A DNA stretch of 39,424 nucleotides from positions 1-39,424 of the forward strand of contig JANQIU010000082.1 in assembly GCA_028281985.1 (NCBI GenBank), in the 5' to 3' direction. Below the pieces are notes generated by a model. It saw only the letters and a list, made by a program, of their open reading frames with translations. It did no database searches and was not told the DNA's origin. The stretch comes from Alphaproteobacteria bacterium (GTDB taxonomy: Bacteria > Pseudomonadota > Alphaproteobacteria > DSM-16000 > Inquilinaceae). This document shows positions 1 to 8,565 of this stretch, in pieces. The first letter of the stretch is position 1; each line of letters starts with the position of its first letter. Both the position numbers and the translations under genes were made by a program.

Positions 1-272
1 GACGCGCCGACATCGATCGCCACAAGCCCGGCCGGGTCGATGGCGAATTGGCGGAGGCCGTGGTCGAGCTTGATCCCGCCGCGGCTGACCCACGGGTGCG
101 GCTGACCCCTGACCGACAGGGCCGCCGCTTCCGGCACCGCCGTGCCCGGTTTGGCAACCCGCTGTTCCCCGGCGTATACTTGTCCGGCGAGGATGAGCGC
201 CTGGGCCTTGGTCCGGCTCTCCGCCAGGCCAAGCTCCACCAGTCGCTCGTCGGCGCGACGGCGCGCCGGCAT
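1..272 (-). CDS. tlyA: TlyA family rRNA 2'-O-methyltransferase, N-terminal part (runs off window)
   Basis: The minus strand reads from an ATG at 272 to the window edge without a stop and gives about 90 residues. It opens with MPARRRADERLVELGLAES followed by RTKAQALILAGQVYAG, the S4-like RNA-binding domain, then HPWVSRGGIKLDHGL and LVAIDVGA, the start of the SAM-dependent methyltransferase domain. This order is typical of the TlyA/hemolysin A family, which 2'-O-methylates cytidines in rRNA. The catalytic part lies outside the window. An in-frame ATG at 296 is a possible alternative start; 272 matches the usual N-terminus better. In related bacteria tlyA often lies next to dxs. Here the two run in the same direction but are separated by about 3.9 kb of mostly plus-strand genes. 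Confidence 0.87.
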   Translation of the reverse strand, partial: MPARRRADERLVELGLAESRTKAQALILAGQVYAGEQRVAKPGTAVPEAAALSVRGQPHPWVSRGGIKLDHGLRQFAIDPAGLVAIDVGA

Positions 273-404
273 CAGGGCCGGCCCGCCTGCGGCCATCCCC
301 CGCCGCAGTCAGGTCGATGTGAGACGGCGGCAGGCCGTCCCGGCCTTTGGGCACCAACCCGGTGCGACGTCGGTGGATGCGGGTGCTTGTGGGTGCGACG
401 GGAC

Positions 405-1658
405 ATGCGTTTCGTCTGGTACTTGCTGGATCGGATGGTCCGCCGGGGCGATTTGACGGTGACCGGCCCGGATGGACGATCGCGGCGGTTTGGCGACGGC
501 AGCTTGCCGCGCGCTGCCATCCGCTTCAACAGGACGCCGGGCCCCCGGCTGCTCTTCGTGCCGACCCTGGTGTTCGGCGAAGCGTACATGAACGGCGACC
601 TCACGGTCACCGACGGGGACGTCTACGACCTTATCGCCATCGGCCAGATGAACCGCAGCGGCGCCGGACGCAGCGGCGTCCCGGAACGGTGGGGAGAGCA
701 TGGCCGCCGGCTGCTGCGGCGCGTCCAGCAATTCAACCCCGCCGGCCGCGCCAGGCGCAATGCCGCCCACCACTACGACCTGTCGGACCGGCTCTATGAG
801 CTGTTCCTGGATGCCGACCGGCAGTACTCCTGTGCCTACTTCCAGTCTCCGGTGGATACGCTGGAGATGGCGCAGGACCAGAAGAAGCGCCATCTGATGG
901 CCAAGCTGCTGCCGGCAAGCGGACAGCGTGTCCTGGACATCGGCTGCGGCTGGGGCGGGCTGGCGCTGACCATCGCCCGCCGGACCGGTGCGCGGGTGCT
1001 GGGCATTACCCTGTCGCAGGAGCAGTTGGCGGTGGCCCGGCGTCGCGCCGCTGCGGCCGGCCTGGCGGACCGGGTTCGGTTCGACCTTCTGGACTACCGC
1101 CACCTGACCGGGCAGTTCGACCGGATCGTCTCGGTCGGTATGTTCGAACATGTCGGCGTCGCCTACTACCAGGCGTTCTTCGAGAAGATCCGGTCCCTTC
1201 TGACCGATACCGGCGTTGCCGTGGTGCACAGTATCGGTCGGTTCGGCTGCCCCGGCACCACCGACCCCTGGATTGCGAAGTACATCTTCCCCGGCGGCTA
1301 CATCCCGGCCCTGTCGGAGACCTTACCCGCGGTCGAGCGATCCGGCCTCTACCCGACCGATCTGGAGATCCTTCGGCTGCACTACGCCGAGACCCTGCGC
1401 CACTGGCGCCGCCGCTTCCGCGTCCATCGGGCGAAGGTGGCCGACCTGTACGATGAAAGGTTCTGCCGGATGTGGGAGTTCTACCTGGCCGGCGCCGAAC
1501 TGGGCTTCCGGCAGGGCCGGCATATGGTGTTTCAGTTACAGCTCGCAAAGTCGCTGGACACGGTGCCGCTGAACCGCGACTACATCACCGACTACGAACG
1601 GTCACATCCGGCCGTGCCGATCCCGGAGGACAGGCCCTCCGTCGTGGCCCTGTCCTGA
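405..1658 (+). CDS. cfa: cyclopropane-fatty-acyl-phospholipid synthase family methyltransferase
   Basis: 417 residues. Members of this family transfer a methylene group from SAM to cis double bonds of membrane phospholipid acyl chains. Seen: an N-terminal domain (about 1-110) and the motif AHHYDLSD (121-128), then YSCAYF with a conserved Cys near 143, the SAM-binding motif VLDIGCGWGG (176-185), FEHVG (about 247-251) and HSIGRF (275-280), all standard for Cfa. The reading frame stays open upstream to about 48, but homology begins at the ATG at 405 (MRFVWYLLDRMVRRG is the family start), and the upstream part overlaps tlyA antisense. The ribosome site is weak. It is divergent from tlyA with a 132-bp gap. 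The 60-bp gap to the next gene suggests co-transcription. Confidence 0.92.
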   Translation: MRFVWYLLDRMVRRGDLTVTGPDGRSRRFGDGSLPRAAIRFNRTPGPRLLFVPTLVFGEAYMNGDLTVTDGDVYDLIAIGQMNRSGAGRSGVPERWGEHGRRLLRRVQQFNPAGRARRNAAHHYDLSDRLYELFLDADRQYSCAYFQSPVDTLEMAQDQKKRHLMAKLLPASGQRVLDIGCGWGGLALTIARRTGARVLGITLSQEQLAVARRRAAAAGLADRVRFDLLDYRHLTGQFDRIVSVGMFEHVGVAYYQAFFEKIRSLLTDTGVAVVHSIGRFGCPGTTDPWIAKYIFPGGYIPALSETLPAVERSGLYPTDLEILRLHYAETLRHWRRRFRVHRAKVADLYDERFCRMWEFYLAGAELGFRQGRHMVFQLQLAKSLDTVPLNRDYITDYERSHPAVPIPEDRPSVVALS

Positions 1659-1717
1659 CCGGCGCCGGCCGGGTCCCGCCTCGGGTCTCTTTCGCCCCTT
1701 CGCTCAGGATTCCGGCC

Positions 1718-2419
1718 ATGGCACAGGTAACCGCCATTCGACACGTCGCCTTCGAGGACCTGGGGCTCCTCGGCCCCCTGCTGCGGGAGCGGGGCCATAC
1801 CGTTCGAATGATGGACGCCGCGGTCGACGACCTCACGCCGCTGGCCGAGGACCCGCCTGACCTTCTGATCGTCCTGGGCGGGCCGATCGGCGCCGACCAG
1901 ACTACCGACTATCCGTTCCTGGACCTCGAGAGCCACCTGGTCGGACTGCGGGTGACGACCAGCCAGCCGACCCTGGGCATCTGCCTCGGCGCCCAGATCA
2001 TCGCCCGCAGCCTGGGATGTGCCGTCTATCCGGCCAAGGCAAAGGAGATCGGCTGGTCGCCGGTCACGCTGACCGACGCCGGTGCGGCCGGACCGTTGCG
2101 CCATCTGACGGATACGCCAGTGCTGCATTGGCATGGCGATACCTTCGACCTGCCGGCCGGCGCCAACCTGCTGGCCTCCACCGATCTATGCCCGCATCAG
2201 GCGTTTGCGGTCGGCCCCGCCGTCCTGGGCCTGCAGTTCCATGCCGAGGCGGCCGGGCCGACGCTGGAGAACTGGTTCGTCGGCCATTGCGTGGAGATCG
2301 CCGCGACACCGGGCGTCGCCGTCCCGGCGTTGCGCACCGATACGGCGCGCTACAGCGACGCCCTGATTGCGCGCGGGCAGGCCCTGTTCACCGATTGGTT
2401 GGCGCCCCTGGGTTTGTAA
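1718..2419 (+). CDS. class I glutamine amidotransferase domain protein
   Basis: 233 residues, a free-standing class I (triad) glutaminase domain like the GuaA/YfeJ-type proteins. Seen: ILVLGGPIGA-like oxyanion strand (VLGGPIGA, about 52-59), nucleophile elbow GICLGAQ with Cys89, and the catalytic His-x-Glu pair in LQFHAEA (His175, Glu177). There is no synthetase domain, so the ammonia acceptor is unknown. Such proteins are often labelled GMP synthase-like, which overstates what is known. The ATG at 1718 follows CAGGA about 9 bases upstream; an upstream extension in frame overlaps cfa and lacks family similarity. It lies between cfa and a glutathione transferase with short gaps, so the three may form one transcript. 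Confidence 0.85.
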   Translation: MAQVTAIRHVAFEDLGLLGPLLRERGHTVRMMDAAVDDLTPLAEDPPDLLIVLGGPIGADQTTDYPFLDLESHLVGLRVTTSQPTLGICLGAQIIARSLGCAVYPAKAKEIGWSPVTLTDAGAAGPLRHLTDTPVLHWHGDTFDLPAGANLLASTDLCPHQAFAVGPAVLGLQFHAEAAGPTLENWFVGHCVEIAATPGVAVPALRTDTARYSDALIARGQALFTDWLAPLGL

Positions 2420-2477
2420 GAACCGAAGGATTGGACTATACCTGGCAATTCTCGATTTTGACGGTTAGAGAAAAGCC

Positions 2478-3113
2478 ATGGCGACGCTGAAACTCTATGG
2501 TGAGCCCGGCTGGGGCTCAGTGATCATCGAAGCGCAGCTGGCCTGGTACGATATGCCCTTCGACCTGGAGCCGGTCGGCGATCTGTTCAGCGATCCCGAA
2601 GCCCGGTCCAGGCTGGAGCGGATCAATCCTTTGGGGCAGGTGCCGACGATGGTGCTGCCGGACGGGTCCGTCATGACCGAAAGCGCCGCCATGACCTTCT
2701 GGCTGGCCGAACAAACCGGCAGCACCGACCTGGTGCCCGAGCCGGGATCGGCGCTTCGCGCACGCTTCCTGCGCTGGCTGATCTTCATCACCAGCAACAT
2801 CTACCCGACCTACACCTATGCCGATCTGCCCTCGCGCTTCGTCCCGCAGGAGGATGCCCGGGACGGCTTCGCTGCGGCGGTGGGCGACTACGCCAAGAGA
2901 TTGTACGGCCAGTTGGCAGAGGAAGCGTCGGCCCCGTGGTTCTTCGCGGATCGGTTCTCGGCCCTGGACATCTACATCTGCACCCTCACCCACTGGCGAC
3001 CGGGCCGGCGCTGGTTCAGGGAAAACACGCCGGGATTGACCGCCATCATGCAGGCGACGAAGGCTTTGCCAAAGCTGGCGCCCGTGTGGAACCGCAACTT
3101 TCCGGATTCATAG
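2478..3113 (+). CDS. glutathione S-transferase family protein
   Basis: 211 residues, the usual GST length. The N-terminal thioredoxin-like domain (about 1-80) contains the cis-proline strand in LGQVPTMVLPDG (Pro56) and the glutathione-gamma-glutamyl site in VMTESAAM (Glu68-Ser69). The C-terminal half is the all-helical domain with ADRFSALDIYICTL, the N-capping-box region of GSTs. Family role: glutathione conjugation or peroxide reduction in the cytoplasm; the substrate is not predictable. It starts 58 bp after the amidotransferase. The gap holds a purine-rich AGAGAAAAG just before the ATG. A T8 run about 50 bp past the stop may help termination. Confidence 0.88.
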   Translation: MATLKLYGEPGWGSVIIEAQLAWYDMPFDLEPVGDLFSDPEARSRLERINPLGQVPTMVLPDGSVMTESAAMTFWLAEQTGSTDLVPEPGSALRARFLRWLIFITSNIYPTYTYADLPSRFVPQEDARDGFAAAVGDYAKRLYGQLAEEASAPWFFADRFSALDIYICTLTHWRPGRRWFRENTPGLTAIMQATKALPKLAPVWNRNFPDS

Positions 3114-3429
3114 GACCGACCGGCGGCCATCGCGGCGCGGACCGCCATGCGCAAGACCGTTTTTTTTGCTTCGGCCGCTATGCAAAGCCGGCGCTGGTAC
3201 GGCGCAGCTTGGCCTCTATAATTAAATGGGAAACTAGTGGTTTCAAAAAAACAAAAAAGACGCGGCTTAAAGACCAACGAAAAGAAGAATCGCTGACCAG
3301 ATTCGAGAGACAGCCGGTCGCCGCCGCTGAAATGGCGCGTCAGTCAGGCATCCTTGGGAGGGGCGTTCGATGCTGTTAACCGGCAATTCCGGGGGACCGT
3401 TGGACTGGATTGTGCGCGAGGAAGAGCCG
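3114..3429. other. AT-richer intergenic region with T8 tract and a TATAAT box
   Basis: The 316 bp between the GST gene and the small gene at 3430 are visibly richer in A+T than their surroundings. They contain a run of eight T at 3160-3167, preceded by GC-rich sequence with only an imperfect stem, so a terminator is possible but not well formed. A perfect TATAAT lies at 3217-3222 with no recognisable -35 box 16-18 bp upstream, followed by A-rich sequence (3244-3258). No convincing coding frame was seen. It may be the promoter and leader of the small gene downstream, or contain a small RNA. Confidence 0.4.
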
Positions 3430-3585
3430 ATGCCGACATCGCTGCTCGAACTGCGACACCAGTTAGAAGACGTCTACCGGCGCATCAGAAAGCACCGCGA
3501 CACCGTCGACATGCGGCTGGCAAGCCGTCTTGAACAGCAGATCCAGCATATGCGCGACGTGGTCAGACGCGACCGGTATCGCTGA
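3430..3585 (+). CDS. small basic helical protein, 51 residues, unknown function
   Basis: The protein begins MPTSLLELRHQLEDVYRRI and is predicted by eye to be almost all helix, with alternating acidic and basic residues and no cysteines or membrane segment. It could be a short coiled coil. The ATG at 3430 is preceded by GAGGAAGAG at about the right distance, a better start than the in-frame ATG at 3370, which would add 20 residues without helical character. It converges on the next minus-strand gene with only 12 bp between stop codons. I do not recognise the family. The good ribosome site and G/C-ending codons favour a real gene. Confidence 0.6.
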   Translation: MPTSLLELRHQLEDVYRRIRKHRDTVDMRLASRLEQQIQHMRDVVRRDRYR

Positions 3586-3597
3586 CGGGCTGCAACG

Positions 3598-4059
3598 TCA
3601 GGACTGCTCGTGGGGATTGGCCAGCCACGGCGCGTCCACCGGCTTCAGGCCGGCTCGCTGGATGTAGTCGTCGTAGTCTGCCCCGGTCGGGTTGGTCAGC
3701 GCCTGGACGATCCGCACGAACTCATATCGCCGGCGGGGGATCTCCTCGGTCCTGGGCATGGGCTGCGGCAGCGTGCATCGCCCCCCGTCCACCAGCACGA
3801 CGATCTCGCGATGGATGACCATGCCGTTGTAGAGCAGGTCGACATATTCCGAACTGGCGGATGCATCCGGGAAGCGGTGCGCCCACTCTTCGGGATAGTC
3901 CTCCATGTGCACCGCGCCGGAGGCGATGGACACCGACAGATTGTCCTTCAACGTCAGCAGCTCATCATGGCCGCCGGCCGTCAGTGCCGGGGCGTCGACC
4001 CGCAGCCAATCCGTCGGCGTACTCTTCAGGATCGCGTCGACAAAGCTGCGGATGTCCAT
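3598..4059 (-). CDS. conserved-looking cytoplasmic protein of unknown function
   Basis: 153 residues starting MDIRSFVDAILKSTPTDWL. It has no signal peptide or membrane helix and is acidic, with a central strand-rich part (EYVDLLYNGMVIHREIVVLV, about 70-89) and a C-terminal RAGLKPVDAPWLANPHEQS tail. The start is supported by GGGGAGAC just upstream. Codon use is like its neighbours. I do not recognise a domain. It points the same way as dxs, but a strong inverted repeat (4128-4155) lies between them, so it may be a separate unit with its own promoter in the 126-bp gap. Confidence 0.7.
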   Translation of the reverse strand: MDIRSFVDAILKSTPTDWLRVDAPALTAGGHDELLTLKDNLSVSIASGAVHMEDYPEEWAHRFPDASASSEYVDLLYNGMVIHREIVVLVDGGRCTLPQPMPRTEEIPRRRYEFVRIVQALTNPTGADYDDYIQRAGLKPVDAPWLANPHEQS

Positions 4060-4127
4060 GCGGCGTCTCCCCTTCGCGCCCGCCGGAACGCGGGACGTTT
4101 CTATTCAGCACCGTAGCGGATTTCATC

Positions 4128-4155
4128 GGTGCCCGCGCCCCTCGTCGCGGGCACC
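4128..4155 (-). terminator. perfect 10-bp GC-rich inverted repeat downstream of dxs
   Basis: GGTGCCCGCG (4128-4137) and CGCGGGCACC (4146-4155) are perfectly complementary with an 8-base loop. The structure sits about 30 bp past the dxs stop and upstream of the 153-residue gene. Position and stability suggest termination of the isoprenoid operon, but no T run follows on either strand, so it would be a non-canonical or Rho-assisted terminator, or a processing stem. Confidence 0.45.
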
Positions 4156-4185
4156 CTACAGTTGTGGCCGGGCAGTGACGCCGCG

Positions 4186-6117
4186 TCAGGCGCGCACCGA
4201 GCCGTCCATCAGACCCGGATGGCCCTCCTCGCCGATGCCCAGCGCCCGCCGCGCTGTTGCGACGATGTCCTGGGTGGTGAGTCCGGCTTCGGCATACTGC
4301 AGGTCCGGCTTGTCCTGATCCAGGAACCGGTCCGGCAGGATCATCGTCCGCACTTTGACGCCGGCGTCGAGCGCGCCATCCCGGGCCAGGGCGTGCAGGA
4401 CAAAGCTGCCAAAACCGCCGATCCCGCCTTCCTCGATCGTGATCAGCACTTCGTGGTGCCGGGCCAATTGGTGCAGCAGGTCTTCGTCCAGCGGCTTGGC
4501 GAACCGAGCATCCGCAACCGTGGTGCTCAGCCCCTGGGCGTTCAGCGTCTCCGCCGCATTGAGGCAGGACTGCAGGCGTCCGCCATAGCTGAAGAGGGCG
4601 ACCTTGGCGCCTTCGCGCAACACCCGCCCCTTGCCGATCGGCAACGGCTCGCCGACCTCCGGAAGGTCGATGCCGATCCCCTCGCCGCGGGGATAGCGGA
4701 AAGCGCAGGGCCGGTCGTCGATCCGCGCGGCGGTGGCCACCATGTGCACCAAGTCCGCCTCGTCGCCGGCCGCCATCAGCACGAAGCCCGGCAGGCAGCC
4801 CAGATAGGCGGTGTCGAACGAACCGGCATGGGTCTGGCCGTCGGCCCCCACAAGGCCGGCCCGGTCGATGGCGAACCGCACGGGCAGGCTCTGGATGGCC
4901 ACGTCGTGCACGACCTGGTCGTAGGCCCGCTGCAGGAAGGTGGAGTAGATCGCTGCGAACGGTTTGTACCCCTCGGTCGCCAGGCCGGCAGCAAACGTCA
5001 CCGCGTGCTGTTCCGCGATGCCGACGTCGAAGGTGCGGTCGGGGAAATGCTTGCCGAACACATCGATGCCGGTGCCGGACGGCATGGCGGCGGTGATGCC
5101 GACGATCTTGTCGTCCCGTTCGGCCTCGCGCACCAGCGCATTGGCGAACACCTTGGTGTAGGCGGGCGCGTTCGGTTTCGGCTTGGCCTGGGCGCCGGTG
5201 ACGACGTCGAATTTGCTGACGCCATGATACTTGTCGGCCGACTGCTCCGCCGGGGCGTAGCCTTTGCCCTTCTGGGTGACGCAGTGCACCAGAATCGGCC
5301 CGTTGCGGGCATCCCGGACATTGGTCAGCACCGGCAGCAGATGGTTCAGGTTGTGGCCGTCGATCGGGCCGACGTAGAAGAAGCCCAGTTCCTCGAACAG
5401 GGTGCCGCCGGTGACCATGCCGCGGGCGTACTCTTCCGCCCTCTTGGCGGCGTTTTTGAGCGGCCGCGGGAACTTGTGCGCCAGCTCCTTCATGATGTGT
5501 CGCAGCGACCGGTAGGGCCGCGACGAGATCAGGCGGGACAGATAGGCGCTCATGGCGCCCACCGGCGGCGCGATCGACATGTCGTTGTCGTTCAGCACCA
5601 CGATCAGCCGCTGGTCCATCGAACCGGCGTTGTTCATCGCCTCGTAGGCCATGCCGGCGCTCATCGAGCCGTCGCCGATCACCGAGATGATGTTCCGGTC
5701 GCTGCCCGACAGATCCCGCGCCACGGCCATGCCCAGCCCCGAGGAGATCGAGGTCGAGCTGTGGGCGGCACCGAACGGGTCGTAGACGCTCTCCGACCGC
5801 TTGGTGAAGCCGGACAGGCCGTTGCCCTGGCGCAGGGTGCGGATCCGGTCGCGGCGCCCGGTGAGGATCTTGTGCGGATAGCACTGGTGACCGACATCCC
5901 AGACCAGTCGGTCCTCCGGGGTGTCGAACACATAATGCAGGGCCACCGTCAGCTCCACGACGCCCAGCCCGGCGCCCAGATGGCCGCCGGTTTCCGAGAC
6001 GGCATCGATGGTTTCGGCCCGCAGCTCGTCGGCCAATTGCCCCAGCTGCTCCGGCTTGAGTTGCCGCAGATCAGCCGGCTCGCGCACCTGATCCAGAAGG
6101 GGGGTGTCGACAGTCAT
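4186..6117 (-). CDS. dxs: 1-deoxy-D-xylulose-5-phosphate synthase
   Basis: 643 residues, normal for DXS. It condenses pyruvate and glyceraldehyde 3-phosphate in a thiamine-diphosphate-dependent reaction, the first step of the MEP isoprenoid pathway. Seen: [17 protein letters not shown] (about 44-60), [16 protein letters not shown] (73-88), the thiamine-diphosphate motif beginning GDGSMSAG (148-155) and ending NNAG (162-165), and the catalytic-Glu segment [15 protein letters not shown] in the middle of the protein. A transketolase C-terminal domain follows. It is the last gene of a minus-strand operon, 21 bp after ispA, and supplies the same pathway that ispA extends. Nothing unusual in the catalytic residues. 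Confidence 0.98.
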   Translation of the reverse strand: MTVDTPLLDQVREPADLRQLKPEQLGQLADELRAETIDAVSETGGHLGAGLGVVELTVALHYVFDTPEDRLVWDVGHQCYPHKILTGRRDRIRTLRQGNGLSGFTKRSESVYDPFGAAHSSTSISSGLGMAVARDLSGSDRNIISVIGDGSMSAGMAYEAMNNAGSMDQRLIVVLNDNDMSIAPPVGAMSAYLSRLISSRPYRSLRHIMKELAHKFPRPLKNAAKRAEEYARGMVTGGTLFEELGFFYVGPIDGHNLNHLLPVLTNVRDARNGPILVHCVTQKGKGYAPAEQSADKYHGVSKFDVVTGAQAKPKPNAPAYTKVFANALVREAERDDKIVGITAAMPSGTGIDVFGKHFPDRTFDVGIAEQHAVTFAAGLATEGYKPFAAIYSTFLQRAYDQVVHDVAIQSLPVRFAIDRAGLVGADGQTHAGSFDTAYLGCLPGFVLMAAGDEADLVHMVATAARIDDRPCAFRYPRGEGIGIDLPEVGEPLPIGKGRVLREGAKVALFSYGGRLQSCLNAAETLNAQGLSTTVADARFAKPLDEDLLHQLARHHEVLITIEEGGIGGFGSFVLHALARDGALDAGVKVRTMILPDRFLDQDKPDLQYAEAGLTTQDIVATARRALGIGEEGHPGLMDGSVRA

Positions 6118-6138
6118 GATCTCGTGAGCCTTCTGTTA

Positions 6139-7026
6139 TTATGTACGGCGCTCAACAACAAATCGCGCAACCGCGCGGAGAGTATCCGCGCGTTCTTCGA
6201 AAACTTCCAGGTGGCCAATTGCCTGCTCGGCAAGCAGTCGGGCCTGTTCGCGCGCCCGATCCAAACCCAGGATCGATACGAACGTCGCTTTGCCGGCCTC
6301 AGCGTCTTTGTGCAGCGGTTTGCCGACCTCTTCCTCCTGCCCTTCGACGTCCAGCAGGTCGTCGGCGATCTGGAACGCCAGGCCCATGTCGTGGGCGAAT
6401 CCATGCAGTGCGCCTCGGCGTGCCGAATCCACCCGCCCGAGAATCGCCCCTGCTTCGCAGGAAAACGCGAACAACTCGCCGGTCTTCTGCCGCTGCAAGC
6501 GGGTGACGCCACCGATATCGAACCCGGCCCGGTCCGCCACCATGTCCAGGGCCTGGCCGCCGACCATGCCCGCATAGCCGGAAGCGACCGCCAGCGCCGC
6601 CACCAGGTTGACCCGCACCTGCGGATCGGCGTGGGTGTCGGGGTGCGCCAGGATCTCGAACGCCAGGGTCAGCAGGCCGTCGCCGACCAGGATCGCCGTC
6701 GCCTCGTCATACTGCCGGTGGGTGGTGGGACGGCCGCGCCGCAGGTCGTCGTCATCCATGGCCGGCAGATCGTCATGGACCAGCGAGTAGCAGTGGACGC
6801 ATTCGACGGCGGCCGCGACCCGCAGGGCGCAATGCTCCGCCACACCGAACAGCTTGGCGCTTTCCTGGACCAGGAACGGCCGAAGCCGCTTGCCCCCGCC
6901 CAGGCATGCATAGCGCATGGCCTCCTGGAGGGCGGTCGGATCATCGACGGTCTTGGGAAGCAAACGGTCCAGCGCCGCTTCGGTAAGGCGTGCGCTCTCG
7001 GCCATCGCAGAGGCGAGGTCGATCAA
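6139..7026 (-). CDS. ispA: farnesyl diphosphate synthase (short-chain trans-prenyltransferase)
   Basis: 295 residues. It adds isopentenyl diphosphate to dimethylallyl and geranyl diphosphate in the cytoplasm. Seen: GGGKRLRPFL (43-52), the first Asp-rich motif DDLPAMDDDDLRRGRP (85-100), and the second, DDLLD (about 228-232), preceded by GLAFQIA. The residues before the first motif (HCYSLVHDD) fit a bacterial farnesyl synthase; geranylgeranyl synthase cannot be excluded from motifs alone. It starts 11 bp after xseB and ends 21 bp before dxs, the common alphaproteobacterial arrangement. Confidence 0.96.
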   Translation of the reverse strand: MIDLASAMAESARLTEAALDRLLPKTVDDPTALQEAMRYACLGGGKRLRPFLVQESAKLFGVAEHCALRVAAAVECVHCYSLVHDDLPAMDDDDLRRGRPTTHRQYDEATAILVGDGLLTLAFEILAHPDTHADPQVRVNLVAALAVASGYAGMVGGQALDMVADRAGFDIGGVTRLQRQKTGELFAFSCEAGAILGRVDSARRGALHGFAHDMGLAFQIADDLLDVEGQEEEVGKPLHKDAEAGKATFVSILGLDRAREQARLLAEQAIGHLEVFEERADTLRAVARFVVERRT

Positions 7027-7037
7027 GGGTCCTCTCT

Positions 7038-7286
7038 TTATTCTGAGTCGAAGGGAGTCGTCGCCACGTCGCCATCCGCCGAGCGCGCGATCTTCTCAAT
7101 GCGAGCCTGCGCTTCCCGCAACTTCCGATCGCAGTGATCGCGCAGGGCCGCGCCGCGGGTGTAACCGGCGATCGCCTCTTCCAGGCTGCCTTGACCGGCT
7201 TCCAGTCCGCGCACGATACCTTCCAGTTCGGCCAGCGCGTCTTCAAAGCTCAATTCGGCAAGTGCGGGCTTGCTGTCGGCGTTCAT
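7038..7286 (-). CDS. xseB: exodeoxyribonuclease VII small subunit
   Basis: 82 residues, the family length. XseB binds in several copies to the XseA catalytic subunit, which degrades single-stranded DNA. Seen: LSFEDALAELEGIVRGLEAG and SLEEAIAGYTRGAAL, the two-helix hairpin signature of XseB. The ATG at 7286 has GGAGG immediately upstream, rather close, and gives MNADSKPALAELSFEDAL. A TTG at 7322 in the same frame would add 12 residues but breaks the family length. It overlaps nothing and starts the xseB-ispA-dxs run. Confidence 0.93.
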   Translation of the reverse strand: MNADSKPALAELSFEDALAELEGIVRGLEAGQGSLEEAIAGYTRGAALRDHCDRKLREAQARIEKIARSADGDVATTPFDSE

Positions 7287-7434
7287 GCCTCCGACTTCGC
7301 CTTGCAACGGGTGTAGGGACAACGGGGACCGGGAACACCGGATCCCGATCGGGCGACTCGATATTCGCCATCGAAAGGCCGCGCACTCTATGCGGCGCGA
7401 CCGGGGGCGGCAAGTCCGCCCGATAACGATCCCG

Positions 7435-8364
7435 TCACGCCGCCATCAATTCCCGGACATGGGCGGCAACGCTCGCCGCCAGGGCATCGAGGTTGTAGCC
7501 ACCCTCCAGTGCCGAAACCAGCCGGCCAGAGGCATGCCGGGTCGCCAACGCGCCCAGCTTGGCCGTCGCCCAGGCGAAATCAGCCTCCGAGAGGTTCAAG
7601 GAAGCCAGGGGATCATAGGCATGGGCATCGAACCCCGCCGAGATCATCACCAGTTCCGGGGCGAAACGGTCCAGCGCCGGCAGGACCTTTTCCTGCATGA
7701 CCAGCCGGAACTCCGGAGACCCCGCCGACGGCGGAAGCGGCAGGTTCAAGATGTTCTCGGCGACACCGCGCTCACGCGCCAACCCGGTCCCGGGATAAAG
7801 CGGGCTCTGATGGGTCGAGGTGTAGAACAGGTCGGGGTCGCCCCAGAATATGTCCTGGGTGCCGTTGCCATGGTGAACATCGAAATCGATGACGGCGACG
7901 CGCTGGATGTGATGGGCGGCCCGGGCGTGCAAGGCCCCGACCGCGACGTTGTTGAACAGACAGAAGCCCATGGCGCGGTTGGCTTCCGCATGATGCCCCG
8001 GCGGCCGGACGGCGCAGAAGGCATTGCGCGACGGGCCGCCGAAGACCGCGTCCACCGCCGCACAGACGGCACCGGCCGCGCGCAGGGCGGCTTCGCCCGA
8101 CCCCGGGGAAACCGTGGTGTCCGCGTCGAGGGCCGCATAGCCGTGCTCGGGGATCGCCTCGAGGACCCGTTCCACATAGGCCCGCGGATGGGCGCGGGAG
8201 ATCTGCACGACGGTGGCCCGCGGTGCTTCCCGGCGGTCGAGATAGGCGAACTCCTCGCTTTCCAGCACCCGACGGATCGCCAGCATACGCTCGGGGCATT
8301 CGGGGTGCCCGAAACCCGGATCGTGGTCAGCGCAGGCCGGATGCGTGAAAAGCACGGTGTTCAT
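7435..8364 (-). CDS. histone deacetylase family (acetylpolyamine/AcuC-like) zinc deacetylase
   Basis: 309 residues. The family removes acetyl groups from lysine or polyamines with a zinc centre. Seen: HPECPERMLAIRRVL near the N-terminus, VRPPGHHAEANRAMGFC with the catalytic His pair, DFDVHHGNGTQDIF with Asp and His zinc ligands, and ISAGFDAHAYDPL with the last Asp ligand. All catalytic residues are present. The ATG at 8364 is preceded by GGGGAAG; a longer in-frame start would add 54 residues of unrelated sequence. It lies upstream of xseB with about 150 bp between, as in many Rhodospirillales. The physiological substrate is not predictable. Confidence 0.93.
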   Translation of the reverse strand: MNTVLFTHPACADHDPGFGHPECPERMLAIRRVLESEEFAYLDRREAPRATVVQISRAHPRAYVERVLEAIPEHGYAALDADTTVSPGSGEAALRAAGAVCAAVDAVFGGPSRNAFCAVRPPGHHAEANRAMGFCLFNNVAVGALHARAAHHIQRVAVIDFDVHHGNGTQDIFWGDPDLFYTSTHQSPLYPGTGLARERGVAENILNLPLPPSAGSPEFRLVMQEKVLPALDRFAPELVMISAGFDAHAYDPLASLNLSEADFAWATAKLGALATRHASGRLVSALEGGYNLDALAASVAAHVRELMAA

Positions 8365-8433
8365 GAACGCTTCCCCAGACGACGGTGGCGACGACCCAAA
8401 CGTAGCAACCGCAACTCTGAAACCGATGCTACA

Positions 8434-8463
8434 TTGACGCAACGAGGATACGAGCGATGTATT
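8434..8463 (+). promoter_or_regulatory. candidate sigma-70 promoter for the RND efflux operon
   Basis: TTGACG at 8434-8439 and TGTATT at 8458-8463 are separated by 18 bp, about 100 bp upstream of the membrane fusion protein start. The region is divergent from the deacetylase gene. The -35 box is 5/6 and the -10 box 4/6 to consensus. This is inference from sequence only. Confidence 0.35.
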
Positions 8464-8565
8464 GTCGGCATCTGCCCGGGTCATGCTGTTTCGATCGGTG
8501 GCCTGGCGGGAGTAACGGAGCGGCACCGGTCGGGAACCCGTGCGTCAGATCTGAGAGGCGAAGTC

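Noticed and set aside
48-404. Extended start of the cyclopropane synthase and its antisense overlap with tlyA.
   Set aside because: The minus strand here is clearly TlyA; the plus frame has no family similarity before residue M at 405.
3120-3170. Intrinsic terminator for the GST gene.
   Set aside because: A T8 run is present, but the upstream stem is imperfect and too far away to claim a canonical terminator; recorded only as part of the intergenic entry.
4129-7137. A very long open frame on the plus strand opposite dxs and ispA (about 1000 codons).
   Set aside because: It is antisense to two certain enzymes, is rich in Arg, Gly, Gln and His, and has no recognisable domain; this is expected from high-GC codon bias.
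7270-8565. N-terminal extension of the efflux adaptor frame by over 400 codons.
   Set aside because: It runs antisense through the deacetylase gene and lacks similarity; the signal peptide and ribosome site place the start at 8566.
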